A stretch of DNA of 5,459 nt, taken from assembly GCA_905182385.1 (NCBI GenBank), contig CAJJBS010000060.1, forward strand, positions 1 to 5,459. The letters run 5' to 3'. Both the position numbers and the translations under genes were made by a program. Numbering within the stretch: position 1 is the first letter of the stretch; the number at the start of each line of letters is the position of its first letter. This stretch comes from Fidelibacterota bacterium TCS55. Its GTDB lineage: Bacteria; Fidelibacterota; Marinisomatia; Marinisomatales; TCS55. Positions 1 through 5,459 of the stretch are shown one piece after another. A model generated the notes under the pieces. The model was not told where the DNA came from. It saw only the letters and a program-made list of their open reading frames with translations, and made no database searches.

Positions 1-1443
1 ACGACTTGCTAAGCCTTGACTCTCAGAGTTAATTGAACTAGCTGTCTGTCCTTGGAAAGAGAGTTTATTCTCCATCAAAGTAAATAACCAATCAACATTA
101 ACAGATTGTGCTTTAATTTCTATATTTTGACGATGTAAATCAGTCAAAGAAAAACCAATAGTTGAATATTCATTAATAATTGGTTTTTCTAATCTACCAA
201 TAAAATAATTTGTATATGGCTCTAACAAGAAATTTTCTTTCTTCGTTATACCATCAAGTTCATATTCATGAAGACCATATTCTTTATCTGTTATTGCATT
301 AATAATACCATATCTTAAACCTGAAGATGTCTCTCCTAAGATCTTGGCTGCACCTAGAATTGTAGTTTCATTTGGCCTATCAATTATTTCACCTGAATCC
401 GGCTCAAAATAACCTGGTTGTTTTCCAATTCGCCTAGAATTAAATAAGCTAAGATGACTTGTAAAAAAATTGGCTCCCTGTACAAAAAACGGACGTTTTT
501 CTTTAAGCTTAGTTTCAAAAGCTGAAAGATTAAGCACTGAAGGGTCCGCTTGAACTTGACCAAAATCAGGATTAAACGTCATATTCAAAGTACTAGTTGA
601 ACTAATATTTGAACGAGTATCTAAACCAAAGTTTGCAATATTTTCTTTAACATTGCTATTGGTCTGCCCTGTTAAAAAATAAGGTGAAAATTCGAAATTT
701 CTCTGCTCGGGAATCGCTTTTATACCTTTTAAAATACCGAAATAAGGAACATAACCATTAACACCTAGAGCTCTTCCTGGCCAATGAATTTCTTCCTGTT
801 TATTATAATAACCACGTTGAAAGCTTGCTCCCCAGGTCTGAATATCACTTTTACTATACTGAAAAACATTAAAGGGTATTCTAATCTCTGCAGACCATCC
901 TTCAGAATGCAAAGAAGTTTTACCTTCCCAAACAGCATTCCAAGTTATATCAAAGCCACCCCATCCTTTTCCCTCTGTCATGGCCGCATCTAATTGTACT
1001 TCTGCTGCACTTAATGTAAACCAATATCCAGTTTTATCATCATCATTAGAGTCAAAGCCAATTCCAACCCAATCTGAATTATTTTCTATTGAGCCCCAAT
1101 CATCACGGCGACCAAGGCGTGCTGATATATTTTCTGGGTTCGGATCAAGGTTATTAAATCCTATATATAAATAATTATCATCATATAAAATACGAATCTT
1201 AGTGTCCACAGAAGGAGCATGTAAGTTAAATGGTTGGTGTTGAACCAATTGGTCTAGAATAATTGCTTTACTCCAAACGCTATCATCAAGCACTCCATCA
1301 ATAACTGGTGGAACAGAAATTCTTTTAGCGGTGGCTACTTTTAACCGAAGCTGGCTATCATCTTCAACTATTTTTTCACCAAACGGTGACATACCAAAAA
1401 CAATAGTAAAGTACATAGTTATTGTAAAGAGTTGTTTTTTCAT
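1..1443 (-). CDS. DUF5916 outer-membrane-type protein with N-terminal CBM9-like domain (3' end missing)
   Basis: My own translation from the ATG at 1443 gives 481 codons without a stop, running off the left edge, so the C-terminus is missing. The product starts with a hydrophobic, Lys-led stretch (MKKQLFTITMYFTIVFG) that looks like a Sec signal peptide. Residues 44-57 (VPPVIDGVLDDSVW) match the usual opening of CBM9-like/DOMON-type carbohydrate-binding modules, which seem to extend to about residue 235. Residues 290-310 carry FNPDFGQVQADPSVLNLSAFE-like DUF5916 signature residues, followed by EKRPFF (315-320) and SRRIG (336-340). Family members usually run to 700-900 residues, and the DUF5916 half is thought to form an outer-membrane beta-barrel of unknown function. 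No Shine-Dalgarno sequence precedes the start. The start is chosen because it gives a complete signal peptide and is the first ATG after the spacer. The family assignment is firm. Substrate and role are unknown, and carbohydrate binding is only implied by the domain name. Confidence 0.5.
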   Translation of the reverse strand, partial: MKKQLFTITMYFTIVFGMSPFGEKIVEDDSQLRLKVATAKRISVPPVIDGVLDDSVWSKAIILDQLVQHQPFNLHAPSVDTKIRILYDDNYLYIGFNNLDPNPENISARLGRRDDWGSIENNSDWVGIGFDSNDDDKTGYWFTLSAAEVQLDAAMTEGKGWGGFDITWNAVWEGKTSLHSEGWSAEIRIPFNVFQYSKSDIQTWGASFQRGYYNKQEEIHWPGRALGVNGYVPYFGILKGIKAIPEQRNFEFSPYFLTGQTNSNVKENIANFGLDTRSNISSTSTLNMTFNPDFGQVQADPSVLNLSAFETKLKEKRPFFVQGANFFTSHLSLFNSRRIGKQPGYFEPDSGEIIDRPNETTILGAAKILGETSSGLRYGIINAITDKEYGLHEYELDGITKKENFLLEPYTNYFIGRLEKPIINEYSTIGFSLTDLHRQNIEIKAQSVNVDWLFTLMENKLSFQGQTASSINSESQGLASR

Positions 1444-1533
1444 TAACTTTGATATTTAATTAGGAATAAAGCCTTCGAAGGTACTACTCGTTGGTAAATA
1501 GTAACTAATAATTAATAGCCAGAAGCACTAACG
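1444..1533. other. Spacer between etfD and the DUF5916 gene
   Basis: This 90-bp AT-rich spacer separates two genes on the same strand. It holds a 10-bp perfect palindrome CCTTCGAAGG at 1472-1481, read on the minus strand just before CTTTATT. The stem is too short, and the following T-run too broken, to call a factor-independent terminator. I saw no convincing -35/-10 pair, no Bacteroidetes-type TAnnTTTG box and no ribosome binding site for the downstream gene. The spacing is much wider than within the etf operon (7-8 bp), which suggests, but does not prove, that the DUF5916 gene is a separate transcription unit. Confidence 0.5.
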
Positions 1534-3546
1534 CTATAATCGCTCAGCCACTAATTCTGATATATCGTAAACTTCCATTCTTTCATCTTGGCCTGTAACT
1601 TTTCGAGCATCTTCCATCATAATCATACAAAAATTGCAAGAGGTTGCCACTTTTTTAGCGCCTGTATCAATAGCTTCTTCAAAACGCTCAACATTAATTC
1701 TTTTACCTTTATCAATATCATACCACATATTTCCGCCTCCGGCACCACAACAAAAACTTTGTTCTTTATTTCGAGGCATTTCAACCAACTTAGCATCTTC
1801 ACTCATTACTGATTCTAATACATTTCTAGGTGCATCATACTCACCATGGTGTCGACCAACATAACAGGCATCATGAAAAGTTATATCTTCATCTAATGAT
1901 TTTTTTGGATTTATCTTACCGTCTTTAATAAGATCAGAAATCAATTCTGAATGATGGACTACATCTAGTTTTGCTCCCATCTCACCATAATCATTTTTTA
2001 GAGTGGTTAAACAATGAGGACATTGTGTCACAATTTTTTTCACACCATATTTTTCAAAGTTTTCCATGTTCTGCGCAGCTTGCATTTGAAAAAGGTATTC
2101 ATTGCCTATCCGCCTAGCTGAATCACCTGTACAAGTTTCTTCATTTCCTAATATTGCATAGTCAATTCCAGCTTCATTCATAATTTTAGCAACTGAACGA
2201 GAAATATCTTTACCTCTATCATCATAAGCCCCAGAGCAACCAGCCCAGTATAAATACTCAGCTGAACCTTTTTCACGCATCTTTGGAACTTCCATCCCTT
2301 CCGTCCATTTTTCACGATCTTGTGGAGACATACCCCATGGATTACCATAGTTCTCAATCTTATCAAAAGTTTCCATGGCTCCTTTTGGAAAATTACTTTT
2401 CGTTAATACTAAGTCTTGTCTCATACGAAGAATATCTACCATTGGTTCATTTCCAACTGGGCATACTTCAATACAAAAACCACAAGTAGTACAAGACCAT
2501 GCAGCTTCTTCCGAAAGCATCCACTTTGACAACCCTTCTAAACTATCAGCACCTTCAGAAAACTCTTTTAAATTCTCATTTAGATAATAACGCTTATTAA
2601 TCTCTAAAGCTGAAGGTGATAATTCTTTGCCCGTATAATATGCTGGACAAGCATCTTGGCATCGATTACACATAATACAAGCATAGCCATCTAATAATTC
2701 TTTTTGAGGTAAGTGTTCTAGCTTCCCTGCTCCAAATTGTTCTGCACTTTCATCTTCTAAATCCATAATCTCGAGAGTTGTCAAAGATCGACGTTCAACT
2801 TTTGCCATGTAGTTAAGAGGGCCCATAAATAAATGAGCATGTTTTGAATAAGGGAAATAAGGTATAAATCCAAGTATCAAGCCTAATGCCATCCACCAGG
2901 CTAAATGCTCACCAAAAATAAGACTATCCGTTGATAAACCAATCCAACTATATGAAAGGAGTGTTGCCCCAGGCTGGCTCCAGTCTTGGCCATTTAATGC
3001 AACTTCAAAAGAAGCACCAATGAAACGAAAACCGATGTGGAGAAGAATAAATGTACCGACCAGTAACGAATCTAGTTTAATACCTTTTTTTGCGGCATCG
3101 CTTAACAAGACAGGTTCATTAGTTATAAGCTTTTGATCTTTAGAAATAAAACGTCTAACTAATAATAATACTACTCCGAATAAAACAATCAATGTAAAAA
3201 TATCTACAAAAAACCTATACAAATCACCAATAAAACTATCAGGTAAAAAGTGGAATCCTGGAATCATACCATACATTACATCAATAATATTTACTAGAAT
3301 ATATAAGGTAAATCCCCAGGCAATTCCAGCATGGATAGTGCCCACTATTGGACGTGTCTTAAATAAAGTTTTTTGGCTAATAAAGACAGCTAGACCTTTT
3401 GGCCAATTTTTAATTACTTTTTTCCAATCTATCGGGTCAGTTCCTCGACTAATAGCTTTAAACATTCGCCCGAAACTGATCCAGGCTAAGCCTAGAGAGC
3501 TTATAGTTAAAATTATAAAAAGTATACGTTCTAAATTTGAGAGCAT
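1534..3546 (-). CDS. etfD: Membrane Fe-S/heme b ETF:quinone oxidoreductase (EtfD/EMO type, HdrD-like)
   Basis: Predicted to oxidise reduced EtfAB and reduce (mena)quinone at the inner membrane. The 670-residue protein begins with a NarI-like membrane part of about five helices (about 7-25, 67-90, 108-131, 160-180, 205-230). Histidines at 72, 170, 214, 236 and 238 are candidate heme b ligands. Next come two ferredoxin-type CxxCxxCxxxCP motifs, C290/293/296/300 and C352/355/358/362, each expected to bind a [4Fe-4S] cluster. Two cysteine-rich (CCG, DUF224) domains follow. The first has C437, C472, C509 and C512, with T471 where a CC pair would be expected. The second is canonical: C561, C599-C600-G, C637 and C640. 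The same architecture is known from mycobacterial EtfD (Rv0338c) and the EMO of syntrophic fatty-acid oxidisers. Other HdrD/GlpC-like oxidoreductases share parts of it, but the position right after etfBA supports this role. The start lies 8 bp after the etfA stop with no clear Shine-Dalgarno sequence, so it is probably translationally coupled. The symbol is borrowed from the mycobacterial name. Confidence 0.5.
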   Translation of the reverse strand: MLSNLERILFIILTISSLGLAWISFGRMFKAISRGTDPIDWKKVIKNWPKGLAVFISQKTLFKTRPIVGTIHAGIAWGFTLYILVNIIDVMYGMIPGFHFLPDSFIGDLYRFFVDIFTLIVLFGVVLLLVRRFISKDQKLITNEPVLLSDAAKKGIKLDSLLVGTFILLHIGFRFIGASFEVALNGQDWSQPGATLLSYSWIGLSTDSLIFGEHLAWWMALGLILGFIPYFPYSKHAHLFMGPLNYMAKVERRSLTTLEIMDLEDESAEQFGAGKLEHLPQKELLDGYACIMCNRCQDACPAYYTGKELSPSALEINKRYYLNENLKEFSEGADSLEGLSKWMLSEEAAWSCTTCGFCIEVCPVGNEPMVDILRMRQDLVLTKSNFPKGAMETFDKIENYGNPWGMSPQDREKWTEGMEVPKMREKGSAEYLYWAGCSGAYDDRGKDISRSVAKIMNEAGIDYAILGNEETCTGDSARRIGNEYLFQMQAAQNMENFEKYGVKKIVTQCPHCLTTLKNDYGEMGAKLDVVHHSELISDLIKDGKINPKKSLDEDITFHDACYVGRHHGEYDAPRNVLESVMSEDAKLVEMPRNKEQSFCCGAGGGNMWYDIDKGKRINVERFEEAIDTGAKKVATSCNFCMIMMEDARKVTGQDERMEVYDISELVAERL

Positions 3547-3554
3547 TTAATTTT

Positions 3555-4520
3555 TTATTGAAGCGCTTCAGTTAGTTTTGGAACTAATTCTAAAACATCA
3601 GCAACCACGCCATAATCTGCAACTTCAAATATAGGTGCTTCTGGATCTTTATTAATAGCCACAATATTTTTTGAACCTTTCATACCCACCATATGCTGAA
3701 TAGCTCCTGAGATACCTAAGGCTAAATACATCTTGGGTGAAACTGATTGGCCAGAGCTTCCAACTTGATGAGCCGATGGTAACCATCCCGCATCTACCAC
3801 AGGACGCGACGAAGCTAGTTCTGCACCCAATGCAGTTGCTAAATCTTGGGCAATAGGAATGTTTTCTTCTTTACCAATACCTCTTCCGACTGAAACAATT
3901 AGATCTGCTGCTGTAAGATCTATGCCACCCGCTTGTTCTTTAAAAGGAGCCTCTGATTCGGTTTTAATCATAGATGCCTCAATATTTATATTCAACTCTT
4001 TAATCACGGCAGATCCTTTATTTGCAGCATCAGAAGAAAAAGCAGCTGATTGAAAACTTATTAAAAAAGGACTGTCGCCATTAGTTTTAATATCAGAGAA
4101 AAGTTTAGCATTGAACATCTGTTTTGTTAATACCACCTTACCATTATCTATACTTACTGCAACATTATCCACTAAAAATGGTTTCATTAATTTTGCACTT
4201 ACTTTTGGGGCATAATCTCTTACTTGGTATGAATGGCCAAATAAAACATAATCAGGGTTCTCTTGATCAATTACCTGCTTAACTGCTTCAGCATAACCAT
4301 CTGCTGAGTAATTATCTAATAAAGGATCTTTAATTTTAATAACCTCATCTAATTTGTAACTTGCAGCTTCATCAGCTAAGGTATCCGCATTTTGTCCAAT
4401 TACAACCGCTTGAATTGAACCTTTTAAAGCAGAGGCTATTTTTTGCGCAGCTACAATGGATTCTAATCCCATACGGTGAATTTTTCCGTTATTATCTTCA
4501 AGAATGATTAAAGTTTTCAT
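3555..4520 (-). CDS. etfA: Electron transfer flavoprotein alpha subunit
   Basis: FAD-binding subunit of the soluble ETF heterodimer, which shuttles electrons from acyl-CoA dehydrogenases to the membrane quinone reductase. At 321 residues it has the normal family length. The N-terminal domain (about 1-185) has the ETF alpha/beta fold, beginning MKTLIILEDNNG. The C-terminal FAD domain (about 200-321) shows VGRGIG (211-216), SSRPVVDAGW (237-246, with R239), HQVGSSGQSVSP (251-262), and the ETF-alpha signature at 264-290 (YLALGISGAIQH, then VGMKGS and IVAIN). DPEAPIFEVADYG (292-304) closes the FAD site. A strong Shine-Dalgarno sequence, AGAGGA, lies four bases before the ATG and fixes the start. 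The etfB stop codon lies 7 bp upstream and overlaps this site. The gene directly downstream encodes the putative membrane acceptor of ETF electrons. No key residue appears to be missing, and the assignment is secure. Whether the ETF is purely electron-transferring or bifurcating is judged from context only. Confidence 0.5.
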   Translation of the reverse strand: MKTLIILEDNNGKIHRMGLESIVAAQKIASALKGSIQAVVIGQNADTLADEAASYKLDEVIKIKDPLLDNYSADGYAEAVKQVIDQENPDYVLFGHSYQVRDYAPKVSAKLMKPFLVDNVAVSIDNGKVVLTKQMFNAKLFSDIKTNGDSPFLISFQSAAFSSDAANKGSAVIKELNINIEASMIKTESEAPFKEQAGGIDLTAADLIVSVGRGIGKEENIPIAQDLATALGAELASSRPVVDAGWLPSAHQVGSSGQSVSPKMYLALGISGAIQHMVGMKGSKNIVAINKDPEAPIFEVADYGVVADVLELVPKLTEALQ

Positions 4521-4523
4521 AAT

Positions 4524-4529
4524 TCCTCT
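4524..4529 (-). promoter_or_regulatory. Ribosome binding site of etfA, overlapping the etfB stop codon
   Basis: On the minus strand the sequence TAGAGGAATTATG contains the etfB stop (TAG, 4530-4528), the Shine-Dalgarno core AGAGGA and the etfA ATG. Because the stop codon and the ribosome binding site share bases, ribosomes finishing etfB are placed directly on the etfA start. This is the usual arrangement for translational coupling and equal output of two subunits of a heterodimer. Confidence 0.5.
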
Positions 4530-5289
4530 AAAATATTTTTATATTGTTACGAAATGTATCAATCAACTTTTCTACCATTTGATCTATTGAACCTTCAATC
4601 ATTACTGTTTGCTTATCGCTGTTTGGTAAATATATTTTTTCTAAGGTTTGTTTAGATTCATTCTTATTTGGCTCAACGACCTTAATCTCTTTTTTCTTTG
4701 CTCCCATTATACCTTTTAATGAAGGATAACGAGGTGTATTTAAGCCTGATTGTATTGATATACTAGCTGGAAGACTCAACTTAACCCATTGGAACCAACC
4801 CGCCTCAAGCTCTCGCTTTACCTTAATGTATCCATCACCCACTTCAGTTTTAATTGCAAGAGAAGCTGTTGCCATACCCATTAACTCTCCAATGAGGACA
4901 CCTGTTTGACCCATACCAATATCATCTGACTGTAAACCTGAGAAAACTAAATCAAAGCCTTCTACTTTCATGACATTAACAAAATGAGAAGCTGTTGATA
5001 AGGGATCTATTTCGCTTTCACTATCCATTTGAATGTGAATAGCTCTATCAGCTCCTTTAGCCAATGCTTCTCTTATCACTTTTTGGATGCGAACCGGTCC
5101 TAAACTAATAACAACGACTTCACCTTCACCTTTTGATTCTCGAATTTGAAGTGCTTCCTCAAGCGCATAATTATCACTTTCATTCATTATATATGCAATT
5201 GTATTCTCATCAACCCATTTCTGATCAGAATTAATTGGCAATGGTGATTCAGAGCCCGGTACTTGTTTTACGAGAACTGCAATTTTCAT
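4528..5289 (-). CDS. etfB: Electron transfer flavoprotein beta subunit
   Basis: AMP-binding subunit of ETF, which also provides the surface that docks acyl-CoA dehydrogenases. The 253-residue product has the normal family length. It shows VKQVP (7-11), DNYALEEALQIRE (39-51), and the nucleotide-binding segment SGLQSDDIGMGQTG (117-130). The ETF-beta signature region starts at RELEAG (159-164), with LPASISI at 173-179. It continues into the recognition loop LNTPRYPSLKGIMGAKKK (183-200), in which L191 aligns with the leucine anchor of human ETF-beta (L195). The flavin-proximal acidic residue of human ETF (E165) appears to be Q167 here, with one extra residue before it, a variation the family tolerates. 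AGGA ten bases upstream supports the start. It is the first gene of the etfB-etfA-etfD operon and lies next to a likely TetR-family operator. FixA and bifurcating EtfB proteins are the alternatives, but no fixC, fixX or dehydrogenase gene is visible. Confidence 0.5.
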   Translation of the reverse strand: MKIAVLVKQVPGSESPLPINSDQKWVDENTIAYIMNESDNYALEEALQIRESKGEGEVVVISLGPVRIQKVIREALAKGADRAIHIQMDSESEIDPLSTASHFVNVMKVEGFDLVFSGLQSDDIGMGQTGVLIGELMGMATASLAIKTEVGDGYIKVKRELEAGWFQWVKLSLPASISIQSGLNTPRYPSLKGIMGAKKKEIKVVEPNKNESKQTLEKIYLPNSDKQTVMIEGSIDQMVEKLIDTFRNNIKIF

Positions 5290-5299
5290 AGATAGTAAT

Positions 5300-5303
5300 T
5301 CCT
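5300..5303 (-). promoter_or_regulatory. Ribosome binding site of etfB
   Basis: AGGA within ACAGGAATT on the minus strand lies ten bases before the etfB ATG. It is a moderate Shine-Dalgarno match at slightly long spacing, and it agrees with the start chosen from the conserved N-terminus MKIAVLVKQVP. Confidence 0.5.
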
Positions 5304-5340
5304 GTTGAATATCAATGTTAGTAATAAAAATACTAGTTAG

Positions 5341-5346
5341 ATTATA
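5341..5346 (-). promoter_or_regulatory. Candidate -10 box (TATAAT) of the etfBAD operon
   Basis: A perfect TATAAT hexamer is read on the minus strand 51 bp before the etfB start, giving a leader of roughly 45 nt. No good TTGACA-like hexamer stands 16-18 bp upstream. In such AT-rich DNA a chance match is plausible. An alternative -10, TATACT (5385-5380), touches the operator palindrome and would make repression easier to explain, but it also lacks a -35 box. Neither is established. Confidence 0.5.
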
Positions 5347-5382
5347 TGTAAATTTATGAAAATAGACGAGCTAAATTCAAGT

Positions 5383-5404
5383 ATAAACCGACCGGTCGGT
5401 TTAT
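5383..5404. promoter_or_regulatory. Perfect 22-bp palindrome, probable TetR-family operator
   Basis: Every base from 5383 to 5393 pairs with its partner from 5404 down to 5394. The half-site is ATAAACCGACC and the centre is CCGG. The GC-rich core ACCGACCGGTCGGT stands out in an AT-rich intergenic region. It has the size and symmetry of operators bound by TetR-family repressors, several of which control acyl-CoA and fatty-acid catabolism genes. It lies 94 bp before etfB and 2 bp before a possible divergent start codon at 5407. The symmetry is seen directly. The TetR assignment and the link to fatty-acid control are inference. Confidence 0.5.
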
Positions 5405-5406
5405 TT

Positions 5407-5459
5407 ATGAATTCACTGGAGAAAAGTGCATTAAAATTCAAAAAAAAGAAAAAAAAAAA
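5407..5459 (+). CDS. Possible start of a divergent gene, perhaps a TetR-family regulator (5' fragment)
   Basis: An ATG at 5407 opens a frame that stays open to the right edge: MNSLEKSALKFKKKKKK, 17 residues. A short, basic, Lys-rich N-terminus before the first helix is common in TetR-family repressors. A divergent, autoregulated TetR gene beside its operator is also a frequent arrangement. However, the operator ends only 2 bp before this ATG, so there is no room for a ribosome binding site, and the message would be nearly leaderless. Much of the peptide comes from an A-rich tract that could be low-complexity sequence. Too little is visible to recognise a family, so this is a hypothesis from context only. 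Confidence 0.5.
   Translation, partial: MNSLEKSALKFKKKKKK
5440..5459. repeat. A-rich homopolymer tract at the window edge
   Basis: The last 20 bases are eight A, one G and eleven A. Such a tract is prone to sequencing and assembly error and may mark the end of a contig. If it is coding, it encodes a run of lysines in the possible divergent gene. If its length is wrong, the reading frame beyond it is uncertain. Confidence 0.5.

Noticed and set aside
784..1174. Two overlapping plus-strand open frames of 69 and 64 codons
   Set aside because: They lie antisense to the well-supported DUF5916 coding frame, and their products resemble no family.
1472..1481. Palindrome CCTTCGAAGG followed on the minus strand by CTTTATT, as a terminator for the etf operon
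   Set aside because: The stem is only about three to five pairs once a loop is allowed, and the T-run is interrupted. It is noted in the spacer entry only.
2178..2366. Minus-strand 62-codon frame inside etfD
   Set aside because: It is a shadow frame of the Fe-S protein gene, whose cysteine motifs confirm the other frame.
3559..3570. 12-bp palindrome TGAAGCGCTTCA at the etfA 3' end
   Set aside because: It lies within the last codons of etfA (EALQ), is short, and no gene boundary logic needs it. Probably chance.
5319..5335. Inverted repeat TAGTA/TACTA with a 7-base loop in the etfB leader
   Set aside because: A five-pair AT-rich stem in an AT-rich leader is expected by chance, and there is no sign of a riboswitch or attenuator.

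Overview
This AT-rich window looks like a fragment from an aerobic or facultatively respiring member of the FCB group (Bacteroidetes, Ignavibacteria, Marinimicrobia or relatives). That placement is an inference. It rests on a DUF5916 outer-membrane-type protein, which is common in those phyla, on the low GC content, and on an ETF-linked quinone reductase of the heme b/Fe-S type. Clear Shine-Dalgarno sequences before etfB and etfA argue mildly against a classical Bacteroidetes, where such sites are usually weak.

Layout, from right to left in the direction of transcription of the minus-strand genes. Positions 5290-5459 form a control region. It holds a perfect 22-bp palindrome of the TetR-operator type (5383-5404), candidate promoter elements, and on the plus strand the possible first 17 codons of a divergent gene that runs off the window into an A-rich tract. 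Next comes a tight minus-strand operon: etfB (5289-4528), etfA (4520-3555) and a membrane Fe-S/heme b oxidoreductase of the EtfD/EMO type (3546-1534). The gaps are only 7 and 8 bp. After a 90-bp spacer follows the 5' part of a DUF5916 gene (1443-1, cut by the window edge).

How the genes work together: EtfB and EtfA form a soluble heterodimer that carries FAD and AMP and accepts electrons from acyl-CoA dehydrogenases. The EtfD/EMO protein should dock the reduced ETF on the cytoplasmic face of the membrane, pass electrons through its ferredoxin-type clusters, cysteine-rich domains and b hemes, and reduce (mena)quinone. The operon therefore links beta-oxidation, or branched-chain amino-acid catabolism, to the respiratory chain without the classical single-chain ETF:ubiquinone oxidoreductase. 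The palindrome suggests control by a TetR-family repressor, perhaps encoded divergently. The DUF5916 protein has a signal peptide, a CBM9-like N-terminal domain and a predicted outer-membrane C-terminal part. It is probably a separate unit with no evident functional tie.

No CRISPR array, mobile element, tRNA or rRNA was seen. I found no undescribed multi-gene system. The points most worth a second look are the operator with its possible divergent regulator and the degenerate first CCG domain of the EtfD protein.
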